In this document: positions 42,153 through 53,011 of the stretch, in pieces
How positions within the stretch are numbered: the stretch's first letter is position 1
Layout: each line of letters begins with the position of its first letter
Assembly (NCBI GenBank): GCA_036785325.1
Contig: JAXIVH010000208.1
Location: 1-64,000, forward strand
From: Urophycis tenuis
Lineage: Eukaryota; Chordata; Actinopteri; Gadiformes; Phycidae
Length of the DNA stretch: 64,000 bases
Direction of reading: 5' to 3'
The notes under the pieces: generated by a model
Seen by the model: the letters and a program-made list of their open reading frames with translations, nothing else
Database searches by the model: none
Told to the model about the DNA's origin: nothing
Made by a program: the position numbers and the translations under genes

Positions 42153-44631
42153 ATGGCTGGAACTGTCCCAATGCTCTCTGTTTATCCCTCAAGGCCACTT
42201 GTAAGCGACAAGTTCAATGTGGTTGTGGAGAATATGCCTCCTGGTCTTTCAGTAACTTTGCACTCTCTTCACTATTCCGAGATTGAAGAATATTGGGAAG
42301 CGTTTGGACACTATGTCGCTGACGATACAGGGAAGGTCAATGGTAGATATTGTTCTGATTACTATTTGACTTAAAGCAATTCACATGCAGGGCGTACTGC
42401 CCGAAGTTCAAATAAAGAACGACAGATCATTCTGAACTGTCAACAGTAAGATTACATTGCTTATTGATGTTTGGCACTCCAACTGGTATCTGGATTGATT
42501 TCACAGTTTGGGAAGACGCTAGTTTGGGGGGAACCTACACAGGAAAGGAAGCGATGGGTTTGATATGGAGTGCGGAGGCTGTGCCAGGAACTAGAAAATA
42601 TGCATGGTATGTACTACTACATCAGGTCAGATAAGGGTCAAAGTTAAACTGTCAGTGTCGGTACTTCTTGAAACTTGGTGTTGGTTACTTACTCTTTTGT
42701 GGGGCAAAGTGGGGCAAGTGGGGCAGCCGGCCTACTGGTTAGGGCTTTGGATTTGTAACCGGAGGGTCGCCGGTTCGAACCCCGACCAGTGCGCATGGCT
42801 GAAGTGCCCTTGAGCAAGGCACCTAACCCCTCACTGCTCCCCGAGCGCCGCCGCTGTTGCAGGCAGCTCACTGCATCGGGTTTAAGTGTGTGCTTCACCT
42901 CACTGTGTTCTTCACAATCACTGTGTTCTGAGTGTTCCACTAATTCACGATTGGGTTAAATGCAGAAGACCAAATTTCCCTCACGGGATCAAATCAGTAA
43001 TTCTTCTTCTTCTTCTTCTTTTGATAATGTATGTCTCGCTCTCAGGCTATATAGGCGTGATGTGTGCAACCCAGAGCAGTGGCTCATCTCGGTGTATAAG
43101 GGACACCTGTCTGAAGGGTTCATGCAGCAGCCTCCCCTGGCCTCAGTGGTGACCGAGAGATGGTACATGGCCCCAGGGGTGAAGAGGATCGAAGTGCAAG
43201 AGAATGAGCTGGAGGCTTGCCTCTTCATTCCTCCAGGTATCTTTCAATAGCCTCTTTCCCTTTACTTCTATGCAATCCTGAAGCATCTTAAGGACCTAAA
43301 CTCTTGTACTCTCCAGGTCCTGGACCCTTCCCTGCAGTGTTTGAATTGTGGGGCATGGCAGAAAAACCATCCGAGTGCCGTCCTTCATTGTTGGCTTCCA
43401 AAGGTTTTGTAGTCATGGTGACCAACATCATCCCTCCTGGAAAAGATTATACGTTGGACTTTTTTCTGGTCTGTGATTGTTTTGCCCAAGCCTTACCTTG
43501 TTTCTATTAATGGCCACTCTGTCCTGTGCAGCTGTTGATTAATGAAATTTTAAAGTGATCTAATGGTAGGAATCTTGGTCCTCTATGTCCTTAAAGAGGG
43601 CGTTTCAGTTTCTCCAGGAGCATCCAATGGTGATCAGCAGCAGAGTTGGACTTTATGGCTTATCTTTTGGTGCGATATTAGTCCTCAATATGGCATGCCG
43701 CAGCGATGTAATCAACGTGAGTATTTCCACACACAATGCAGATATGTGTTGTGTCCTTTTGAGTGTATGATGTGTAATAACTAGGGCTGTCAAACAATTA
43801 CAAATTTTAATCTGATGAATCACAGGGTAGCTGTGGATTAATCACGATTAAAAATGACTGAGAAATTAATATATTCTCTGTATGTTGTTGGAACAAAAAT
43901 GACAGAAGGCAAATATATTTTTAACATTTGTCTTTTTTTTATTTATGACAAACACATTACTCCTAACTACTCCTCTTTTAGCCAGTTGCTGAGGCAAACT
44001 AACTTGTTGACATTTTCTGGATTCAGAGCTGACCGTTTCTTGTCAACAATGTGGCCTGCCACTGAAAAGAGCCTTTCACATGGAACAGTGGATGCAGGAG
44101 TGGCTAGATATTTGCGGGCAAGTGGGGCCAGCTTGTCATGGGCTCCTGAATGATAAGCCCACCACTGCAAGGGGCAGTCCTCCATGCTGATGCTCGGCTC
44201 TGCTCTGTACCTGTGTATGTCTCTGTCAGGCTGCACCTCTTCATCAGATTCTGAATCTGAGTCAATCAGAAGGCTAATTTTCTTCCTGGGTTGTTCATCA
44301 TGAGAGGTCTGCAGAGACCTTCTGGGTGACAGTTCATGCAGTAGGCCTCCAAGTGAGGTCCACACCTCTTCTCTTTCACACTTAGGCACGCTCTTCAAGT
44401 CTTTAAAACGTGGATCCAGCACTGTTGCAAGCTTGAGCCATACAGTGTTGGTATTTCCTTGGCGGGAGGCTAGGTCTTCCTTGAAGGTTGTCTTATATTT
44501 CACCACATATGCAGGGTCCTCTTCAGAGACTTCCATTGCATGACGCAAGTGGCAGAGAGCAGGCAGTACGACTGAGCAGGAGACATAGGCCTCTCCACCT
44601 AGAATCTCAGTTACATACCTGCAGTGGCATA

Positions 44632-44677
<46 letters not shown>

Positions 44678-47651
44678 AATCATATTTAATTTGAATTAAA
44701 TCAATTCAATGTTATTTTTTACTGAAACTACTAGTCACACATTAAATGTGGTTTTCTTACCTGCAGGGCTCCAGAAGAGTTTTCAGTCTTTGCAGTTTGT
44801 CCCATTCTGGTTGTGTCAGCATCACCAGTTTGTTGGGTTGTTGGTCCAGGGTTGCTTTTATTGCTGCTTGATTGTGCAGAAGACGTTCGAGCATATCCAA
44901 CGTCGAGTTCCAACGTGTGGAAACGTCCTGGATCAGTGGCTCCTCTTTCTGCCCAAGGGCCGCTTGCTGTGCATGAAGCTCAGCGGTGTTTGCGGGGCTG
45001 TGTTTAAAGTGGCCGACAATTTTGCGACACTTGGCCAATGCGTTGACAAATCCACTGTCAGAGAGGCTGACGGTGATGCTTCTTTGTAGAATGTGAGCTA
45101 CGCAGGGCATGTGCTCAAAAGGCAGTAGTCGAGCCGCAGCGATCATATTACGTGCACTGTCAGTCCCAAGAGTTGTAATTTTTTCTTCAATTGCCCATTT
45201 TCGTGCTACTGTTTGAAACTGTTCTGCACATGCCTCAGCAAAATGACGCTCCTCTGTTTTCATCACGGTTAGCGCAAACGACTTCAGCTCCCAGGTTTTA
45301 GTGATGTAATGCGCAGTTACACCGAGATAATTGTCGTTACTCACGGAGGTCCAGTGATCTCCTGTGAGGGCGACGTATTCCACTCTAGCCAAATCCTCTT
45401 CCTTGTTTTTCTTTTTAGCCTCATAGAGTTTGTGAATTTTAGTCATCACCGTGCCTCTTGACGGTGGCTTGTGGAAAGCGTCGAGAGTTGCAACTTTCAA
45501 AATTTCGGGGAAGCCCTTGTCTTCGACAATGCTAATCAGTCTGCAGTCCCTGGCAATCCATTTGGCAATTGTGTCAGTCAATTTTTCGGAGGCAGACTTA
45601 CTGAGTGGCCTGCGCTTGGTAAGGGTAGTCTGACGCAAGCCCCCGGCCGTTTCACCTGAGGTTGAAGCCCCAGCAAACGCATGCTTGGCGTTAAGATGAT
45701 ATTTTAATGTCGAGGTGCTTCGGTGAAATGAGAACTCCTTCCTGCAGTGTGTGCAAATGACAACATGTTTATCTATCTTTCCATCCGCGTTCTTCTTAAA
45801 CTGAAACTCTCCGTTGAGAGGGCCAGCAGGCTCTTTGGGCTCCTCCATCTCTCTCATTTAGCCACAACGTTAGCGCAACGAAGGGTGGGCGTAGTGCAAT
45901 TAATTGTGGGATATAGGGGGCGTGTCACTCTGCGCATGCGTTAATGCGTAAAAAAAAAAAATCAGATTAATTCCGCAAATTAATTTATTCTCGTTAACGT
46001 GTTAATTTTGACAGCCCTAGTAATAACCATGTTGTGTTCCAGCCTCGCTGCTGTGTCTCCCTCAGTGGTGCCTGCATGTTGTTGGACGGCACAGTAACTC
46101 AAACGATCAAGCATGCCTATGCAACGTAAGTCTTTTTAGGTGTCAGCTTTACAAATGTGTATTATCGAATGCCATAGAAATCCCAATGGCAAAACAGGAT
46201 GAAAGTATGCTTTTCTGGATGACTTATTTGGAGTTTTCTCTACGATAGTCGACACATGCCCGTTTATGTCCCTAAGAGCCCAAATGTTAAGCGGGCAGAG
46301 TTGACAGCAGCTTGTGTTGGTTGTGCCAAATTTTGAAATTGTAAGAATACTATTAAGAAATACTGTTCCATCTACATGACTTCAGGACTACAATGCATAC
46401 TAAAAATATGGATATTGCTTAATTGGAATCACATGATTAAATCCCTTTTTCCATTAGGAAGGGAGACAGAATTCGGCTAGATGAGGAAAACAGTCAAATA
46501 TTGCAATGCCTCACCCTGCCACTCTCGAAAGATGAAATTATACAGGTTGGTACACTCATGCACACGCACGCTTGCATGCACGCACAGTCGCACACATACA
46601 CACAAATAATATTGTTTGTCATTTCTTTGCCAGGCGGAAAATATAAAGTGTCCACTGATGATGGTTTTTGGGGAAGACGATCAAAATTATTCTTCTTCAA
46701 TATCTGTTGACATTGTAAGTAGCAGTTGAGTTCTAATTGAGTTGGAAATCTTTTTCAAGAGAGACCTGTATACAAATAAACACATGGACAGAAGTTTGAC
46801 AAGGCAAGCACAACTGCCAATACAAACTGTGCACACAAAGTTAAAAGCAAAAACTAACCGTTCAACAAACAGTTACTTGCATCGTACGGAGAAGCTGACT
46901 GGCTAAATTCTGGGTTTTTGTAATTCAAAATGCACTTGTATGGTGTGTAATATGTAAGACCTGATTTGCCAAGCTCAGTTTTCCAAGTGGTCCACCTAGA
47001 CCTGTTAAATCCTTCCACCTTGTTACATAATTATTTTTTTTTTATAGGAATTACACCTTATTGATAATTGTTTCATATCCACCCATCATATCTGACTCTG
47101 ACTGTATTTGGTACACACATTGTTTCAAGGTTACAGAAGCATGCTAACCGACCACACTGATATTTATTGAAAACTTTCACTGTAGACATGTTTAATTTGT
47201 TTTTAGCTATAACAGAACTGACGTGTCTGTTAGAGTTTAGACCATAGGACTAACCAAAAGCTTCCCTTTCACTCACAGGTGGCCAACATTATGCATGAGG
47301 CAGGCAATGACCACCTGCTGACCACACTAAGCTATCCAGATGCTGGACATGTTATTACTGCACCCTATAATGTCCCAGAGCGAACAGGCTTTTTACACGA
47401 TTCAGTCCTACGTAAAAAAGGTGAAAAACTTTTTGAATAGTTTATGAAGTATGGTTCAAAATGTAGTTCTTAATTAGGGATTGTGGTATCAAAGTGTGTG
47501 TGCGTTTGTGTGTGTTGCAGTGCGGGTGCTGTGGGGAGGACAACCTAAACCAAATGCAGTTGCTCAAGAAGACTGTTGGAACAAGAGCTTGGCTTTCCTC
47601 AGGCAACATCTGTACCCTGGTCCTCATAGTGTCCCCAATGCATCGCTGTGA
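42153..47651 (+). CDS. Acyl-CoA thioesterase / BAAT-family gene, copy B, ten exons
   Basis: Exons are 42153-42342, 42507-42606, 43046-43236, 43317-43468, 43597-43716, 46043-46125, 46458-46545, 46634-46714, 47279-47420 and 47521-47651. Each has exactly the same length as in copy A, with agreeing phases and no internal stop, giving 425 residues. The N-terminal thioesterase/transferase domain is followed by an alpha/beta-hydrolase with Ser234 in GLSFG, Asp324 in GEDDQNY and His359 in AGHVI. These positions match the triad I recall for mammalian ACOT1/2. The C-terminus NASL is not a standard peroxisomal signal, so a cytosolic site is plausible. Intron 2 carries a SINE and intron 5 an intact hAT transposon; neither disturbs splice sites. 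An AATAAA lies at 47883-47888. Sequence cannot decide between thioesterase and bile-acid conjugation, but Ser favours the first. Confidence 0.92.
42704..43014 (+). mobile_element. tRNA-derived SINE in ACOT-B intron 2
   Basis: A tRNA-like head contains an A-box-like TACTGGTTAGGG and the B box GGTTCGAACCC (42772-42782). A unique body follows, then a (TTC)n tail. The flanks ctcttttg and ttcttttg are the likely target duplication. The matching intron of ACOT-A lacks it, so the SINE arrived after duplication. It is not a functional tRNA gene. Confidence 0.88.
43967..45857 (-). CDS. hAT transposase (ZBED type), two exons, intact
   Basis: Exon 1 (44761-45857) and exon 2 (43967-44618) are joined across a 142-bp intron with donor CAG|gtaaga and acceptor ctgcag. 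The phase is conserved through an AG|G arginine codon, giving 582 residues without a stop. The protein has a BED zinc finger (CTHCRKEF, then HLNAKH) at about residues 33-60. The RNase H-like core has catalytic Asp in ALTGDHWTS and in TLGTDSARN. A helical insertion with CVAHILQRSI follows, then the catalytic Glu in CERLFS within the hATC dimerisation region (LARKYLATPASTVPCERLFS). All expected parts are present. It runs opposite to the host gene. Confidence 0.94.
44638..44674. repeat. (CA)n microsatellite inside the transposase intron
   Basis: A CA/TG repeat fills much of the 142-bp intron and provides its polypyrimidine-like purine/pyrimidine alternation upstream of the acceptor. Confidence 0.95.
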
Positions 47652-47882
47652 ATGTACACAGGCAACACATTTGGCTTTTGGGATATTGTGGGGTATTTGG
47701 GATTTAGTTTTTCTCTCTTTAGCCAAGACTATACTTTTGACCTACAAGGAGGGACATTGCAATCAGAAAAGGTTTTGTTTATCTTATAACTTGTTTGTGT
47801 TGTGTTTCTGTCTGTCTGTCTTTCTTTTAAAAACAAATTGAATGCAGCTTATGCAATCTCGTCATGTCTTGGATATGATGAC

Positions 47883-47888
47883 AATAAA
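47883..47888 (+). terminator. Possible poly(A) signal downstream of ACOT-B
   Basis: An AATAAA hexamer lies about 230 bp past the stop codon. It is in a segment that ACOT-A lacks, so the two copies may use different 3' ends. Confidence 0.4.
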
Positions 47889-48011
47889 TACTTAAATCCT
47901 TGAATCCTTCTAACTATACAGAAATATAAGCCCCCTGTAGCTGGGGTTTTTGAATTTAGAACATGTTTTAGGAATAAAAAAGAATAAAACTTGTTGCAAC
48001 TTGTTGTACAT

Positions 48012-48193
48012 TTGTCATAAGAAGGTGAAACATTTCATTGCTGCTAATATAGTAAGAAAGTCACCAGAACAAGTTTCAAGCATTTCAATTGCCCGATTAA
48101 CCATTGCTAGTATACACCATCTCTGACTAAGGGCCAAATTACAAAGAGCAGTTAAAGTGCCAAGATGTACAACTAATAAGAGCATGAGGGTAA
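48012..48193 (-). mobile_element. LINE 3' tail, outer edge of the right arm
   Basis: Reverse complement of the LINE tail at 21150-21290, so it is the mirror-image boundary of the duplication. The same LINE continues at 49393-49590 after interruption by a solo LTR. Confidence 0.8.
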
Positions 48194-48197
48194 GGTT

Positions 48198-49388
48198 TGT
48201 TGTGGAAATTTTCTCAGCTGCTGGTGAGGAATGAAATTGAGACTTCTGCTGGCCGACAAGGTTTTATTTTCTTTGCAAAGAAAAGGTCAATCAACACGTC
48301 AGCGGTGAAAGATGAAGAAAGACCCCGAGCATGGGGATACCTAAACATTTATACCTGAGGAACACCCCCTAGACTCCTAGAGTATGCTTTAAGCCTAGTT
48401 TATACTTCTCCGACTGCGCAATCCGTAATCCGACTGCGTAACTACGGAGACCCCTCGAGCCCTCATAGTTCTCCGTCGTGGTGACGGATACGCAATGCAA
48501 TTTCCCGCTTGACCAGTAGGGGTCGCTACGCAAGACTGGCCATGACATTCATGCAAGTAAATAAGTACAAAAGGAAAAAATAGTTAAGAGGGGATCAATT
48601 ATTAAATAGAAAAGGGGATACATTATAAATGAAATGCTTTTAAAAGTAAAAACCATACACAAACTAATAAAATAAAAAAAAACAACAAACTATTTACAAC
48701 AATTTAGTGCAATTTGCCACCGTCTCTTTTAAGTTTCACAACTTCAAGTAGGTCGGCTTGCATTTTGGAGCTTTATGCGTCCATATAGTAAACGACATAT
48801 ATGTAGCGTATATATCTAGCGTATAAAGCGTATATACATAAATGGCGCTGCCAGTGTTTACGTTGTGATAGAAGCCGATAGCGATAGAATGTGATTCATT
48901 GTGAGGCATTCATGTGTAAATGACGTGTTTAGAGGACCAATCGCAGCCCTTGCGGTCTCCGTTGTGCGTTGACGGAGTGACGGATACTTAAAAAATATCT
49001 CGGGCCGACGGAGACGACGGAGAGGCTCTCCGTCAGGCTCTCCGTCGACGGAGAGGGCTCTGCGTACCCGACGTATACGGCACTTTACGCAGAAGTATAA
49101 ACTAGGCTTCACATCAATTTTTCTGCTGCAGGAGCCGGTCCCCCAAGGAGGGTTTTCACATCCTTTGTCTGCTGCAGGAGCCGGCCCCCTGTGGTTGTGC
49201 TTTACACCTAGGGTATCCTGCAGGATTTTGCATTTAGGTGCAATGTTAAGTCTAGACATCACACAAAACAATTCGATTAGGAAGGGGAAATGTTGGGCGT
49301 CTCAATGGTTAAGACAATTAAATTGAGGAAGGGGAAAAGGTTGGGCGTCTCAAATGGTTAAGACAAATAAATTGAAATTGCCATTACA
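48198..49388 (-). mobile_element. Solo LTR interrupting a LINE
   Basis: The segment begins TGTTGTGG and ends CATTACA (TG...CA) and is flanked by ggtt at 48194-48197 and 49389-49392. Removing it restores the LINE sequence seen at 41470-41500. On the minus strand it has a TATAAAT motif near 48350 and an AATAAA near 48265, in the expected order. No internal retroviral region is present. A Harbinger-like MITE is nested inside. The LTR family is unknown. Confidence 0.75.
48391..49109. mobile_element. MITE with 19-bp perfect terminal inverted repeats
   Basis: AAGCCTAGTTTATACTTCT at 48391-48409 is exactly complementary to 49091-49109. The interior is rich in ctccgt and gacgga motifs near both ends. 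No coding capacity is visible. The end sequence suggests the PIF/Harbinger group; the target duplication is unclear. Confidence 0.88.
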
Positions 49389-49392
49389 GGTT

Positions 49393-49590
49393 ATGCAGGG
49401 TTCAGGTGAACTCTAACCACGTGAGTCTTGAGTCTCTTCCAGAAGATGGGGAGTGACTCTGCAGTCCTGGCATTGGCAGGAAGCTTGTTCCACCACTGCG
49501 GTGCCAAAACGGAGAAGAGTTGTGATTTCGCCATCTGACCTTTTCCTCTTAGTGATGGCGGTACCAGTCAACCAGCTGAGGTATTTGAAC
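49393..49590 (-). mobile_element. LINE 3' fragment, continuation past the solo LTR
   Basis: On the minus strand it shows the PQWWNKLP-type region in a shifted frame (GTAVVEQASCQCQDC) and the sequence ahead of the LINE tail at 48012-48193. It is the same insertion, split by the LTR. Confidence 0.75.
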
Positions 49591-50344
49591 GCAGTGCTCG
49601 AGCAGGGGCGTGGTGTTTCTAAATAAGATATAGAGCTCAATGGTACTACGATTTGTGCAGTACTGTCAATGTGAATATGCATGCTTAAATGGTAAGTATC
49701 GCAGGTCACAGGAAAGGGATCAATTAGGGGTCCTTACATTTTGGGGATTGGTGGGTAGAAGGGGGGCAGTCTAACAGAGGAAGCGGAACAGGAAGGGTCT
49801 TATTAGGCCCAGCGTGGGCCTGGGTTGAAGCCTTCATTTTGAACGGGTCATCGGGATCAGGATGTGTGTAAAGGTGTTATTATTTCAAAGCTGTTATTTG
49901 GCTGCTCTTAATCCATGTGAGTGTGGTGTGCAGTGTGGTGAAGACAAGGGGTTTTCCCTGCATTCACGGTCCAGTCGTGCCGGGACAACATTGGCCGAGA
50001 GCTGCAGCCATGCCGGCGTCCTTCTGTGCATTTGCGGGGTCAATTCCTATCGTGTGTTAGTCCAGAGGCGATGTTCGAGGGAGATAATATACACTCAGAC
50101 CTTCATCTGAGTGATTTTTGCTTAGATTAGATTAGATTAGATTTTCTTTATTGTCCACAAGGGAAATTCATTTTGTTCAGGTAAGTCAAGACAGTAATAT
50201 ACAAAACAAGTAAACAATATCACAGTAAAAAGAGACACATATGAGATATATATGCTATATCTCTTTTGCCTAAAAATTAAGTAATTATATTCAGTCAGGT
50301 GGGCAAAAGCCTATGTAGATTTTTATCTCTACCGAATGGCAAAC
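49591..50344. other. Intergenic, with a LINE tail
   Basis: No gene is supported. (GATTA)n at 50125-50142 followed by a ttctttattgtccacaag type sequence is a LINE 3' tail on the minus strand. Confidence 0.6.
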
Positions 50345-52045
50345 TATATTGTCACTTGAAAAATATTAAGGTTCCAGTGTGTAGAATTTAGAGGCACCGA
50401 GGGATGAGGTTGCAAATTGCAACCAAGTGAAGGGTCGTCCCAACGCTGCGGGGGACTTCAGACCTGTGGCTCTAATGTCACACCTCATGAAAACTTCGAG
50501 AGGTTGGTTCTGGAGCACCTCTGGCCCATGGTGCGTGACTGCCTGGACCCACTGCAGTTTGCATACCAGACCCACATCGGCGTGGAGGATGCCATCATCT
50601 ACCTGCTTCACAGAGCTTATACACACCTGGAGAGGCCACAGAGCATGGTGAGGATCATGTTCTTCGACTTCTCCAGTGCTTTCAACACCGTCCAGCCAGG
50701 CCGGCTGGCTGAGAAGCTCCTGGTGATGCAGGTCGATCCTGACATGGTGGCTTGTATTACGAACTACCTCACGGACACGCCACAGTATGTCAGGCTGCGA
50801 CACTGCTTGTCAGACACGGTGACAAGCAACACCGGCACACCCCAGGGAACTGTACTTTCACTGTTCTTGTTCACGCGCTACACCTCAGATTTCTGCTACA
50901 ACTCCCGAACATGCCACCTGCAGATGTTCTCTGACGACTCCTCCATTGTTGGATGCATCACAGACAATAGGGAGGAGGAGTACAGGGAACTAGTGAAGAA
51001 CTTTGTGGGATGGTGTGATGGGAACCACCTTCAGCTCAACACCAGGAAAACCAATGGGCTGGTGGTGGACTTCTGGCGCAGAAGGACCCCCCCATTACCG
51101 GTTTCCATAAATGGGGAGGAGGTGGAGATGGTGGATACCTGTAAGTTCCTTGGGGTGCACCTGAACAATAAACTGGACTGGTCGGACAACACTGAGGCCC
51201 TCTACAGGTAGGGACAGAGTAGGCTGCTCTTCCTGAGGAGGCTCAGATCTTTCAACATGTGCACTAGGCTGCTGTGGATGTTCTACCAGTCTGTGGTAGC
51301 CAGTGTCACCTTCTTGGCTGTTGTGTGCTGGGGAGGAGGCATTGGGAGCGGAGGTGCCAGCAAGCTGAATAAGCTGGTGAGGAAGGCGAGCTCTGTAGTG
51401 GGGATGAAGCTGGACTGTGTGGAGGCAGTGACAGAGAGGAGGATGAGGGGAAAGCTGCAGGCGATCCTGGACAACCCCTCTCACCCTCTCTATGCCGAGC
51501 AGAGGCAACTCAGGAGCACATTCAGCCACGTGCCTCAAAGCGCTTGGGGGGCTCTTTCATCCCATCAGCTATCAGATTCTACAACACCTCAACCACCTGC
51601 TCCCAACGTCTATGAAGCCCCTACACCTCCTAATAATGGATTAAACACCACACCCCACACCTCATGACTGTTTTCCTAAGCCGTTGTTATTTTATGTCTT
51701 CTGACATGTCTTTCTTACATTACCTGAAAAATCCTGTACATTTGCACATTTACTTTGCAAGATTTATATCTGCACATCTATTTTTATTTTTATATCTACA
51801 CCTCAGTTACCAATTGCACTGTTCATCTCAATGATGATTACTATGTATGTATATAGGTTTTCTTTTTTTTTTTAATTTGATCTGATTTTAAGAGCTTGCA
51901 TATAATTTTATCTTAATTTAGGTAAATCTATTTATTGTTTATACTCAGGTTTTTTTTTATTACACTCTTCTATCCCCTTGCACTGCTGTTCAATGTGAAT
52001 TTCTCCTAAGGGGGATAAAGGAATATCTTATCTTATCTTAACACC
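50345..52045 (+). mobile_element. L2-type LINE, 5' truncated
   Basis: It carries the RT domain onward and a 3' tail (aatttctcctaagggggata then (TTATC)n at 52029-52040). Coding details are in the separate ORF entry. Confidence 0.92.
50417..51667 (+). pseudogene. L2 reverse transcriptase, one in-frame stop
   Basis: The reverse transcriptase drives target-primed copying of LINE RNA. Motifs in order are PLQFAYQTHIGVEDAI, FFDFSSAFNT with the first catalytic Asp, TGTPQGTVLS, FSDDSSIVG with the catalytic Asp pair, HLQLNTRKTNGLVVDF, and CKFLGVHLNNKLDW. The frame runs to TAG at 51209-51211, where relatives have a lysine. It continues open in the same frame to 51664 with SVVASVTFLAVVCWGGGI. The endonuclease part is absent, so this is a dead 5'-truncated copy. 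Confidence 0.9.
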
Positions 52046-52970
52046 CCCTAGGTTGTTTGTCATTATATCATTACTGAGATAAACAAAGTATTTACAAATT
52101 TGAGATTGTAATTCTCGCACTTTGGTCTTTGTCCGGAGACAGGAATTTGATGTCTTTCCTATTGCTAATTTAACCTGTCTGTTTTATTTTTGTAATACCT
52201 GCTAATGAACACAATAGTTGACAGACCAACATATTATTTTCTCTGAAAGGGAGACATTCTCGTTTTCAATTTTCTGTAGCTCACTCTAGCTAATTCAGCA
52301 AGTTCCTCTTTCTATTCTGTAAAGTAAAAGCTTATCTTCTTCAATGGAGGCCAATAACGAGTGAAACCTTTGACTTCAGGCCTTGCCTAATCTCTCAATA
52401 CAACCATCTAACGTGGAGATTTCATCGGTCTGAACAACAAAGTATTTCACACAATTAAGATATTTCACTCTTAATTGTGTTTAGGACCAAGCCAGGCCAC
52501 CAAGAGTGATGTTTACACACACCCTTGAGGTATTACAAAGTAAAGACCCTCAAGCCATAAACCCAACAGTCTTGCGGTCAACACAGACAAAGAAATGTGC
52601 ATTCAATAATCATGGAATTATAAAGTCAAATATTGAAACAAGGTACAATATAATCTGTCACAAAGGATGCTGTGAGCCTGAGGACATGTAGAGGTTAAAG
52701 GTGTCATGAAGAAGTAGTCTATATATGTCCTTAGATGATCGCTGACCAGTTGTAGAGTACTGAGTCATCCCTTCTGGTGGAAAACATTCTTGTAGAATGT
52801 ATGCATTGAAGGATCCATGTATTCCAGGTGAAGTTCATGTTCTAAAGTAGGTGGTTTACTACAACCTAAAAGTAACTAAATAGCGTTACATTTGTAATCA
52901 AAATGTTTCAACAATACTTTATTTGAACTGAACATTGTGGCTACACTTTCTAATTCACAGATTATCAGCT
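52046..52970 (+). repeat. Upstream region of the third ACOT copy
   Basis: It is related to 41165-42152 upstream of ACOT-B. It is related inverted to 24529-25475 upstream of ACOT-A and to 12841-14446. The sequence caaaggtttcactcg, inverted at about 52361-52376, is the empty counterpart of the DIRS insertion site. It contains no gene. Confidence 0.75.
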
Positions 52971-53011
52971 ATGGCTGGAACTGTCCCAATGCTCTCTGAT
53001 TATCCTTCAAG

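Larger units (their letters stand above)
43782..46019 (-). mobile_element. Intact hAT transposon in ACOT-B intron 5
   Basis: The terminal inverted repeats are TAGGGCTGTCAAA and TTTTGACAGCCCTA. They lie between perfect 8-bp duplications gtaataac (43774-43781 and 46020-46027). It encodes an apparently complete transposase. The homologous intron of ACOT-A has the empty site (gatgtataaccatg, minus strand, near 23258). Confidence 0.96.

Noticed and set aside
42721..42800. tRNA gene
   Set aside because: A and B boxes are present, but no credible cloverleaf fits, and the body, tail, flanking duplication and absence from ACOT-A show a SINE.
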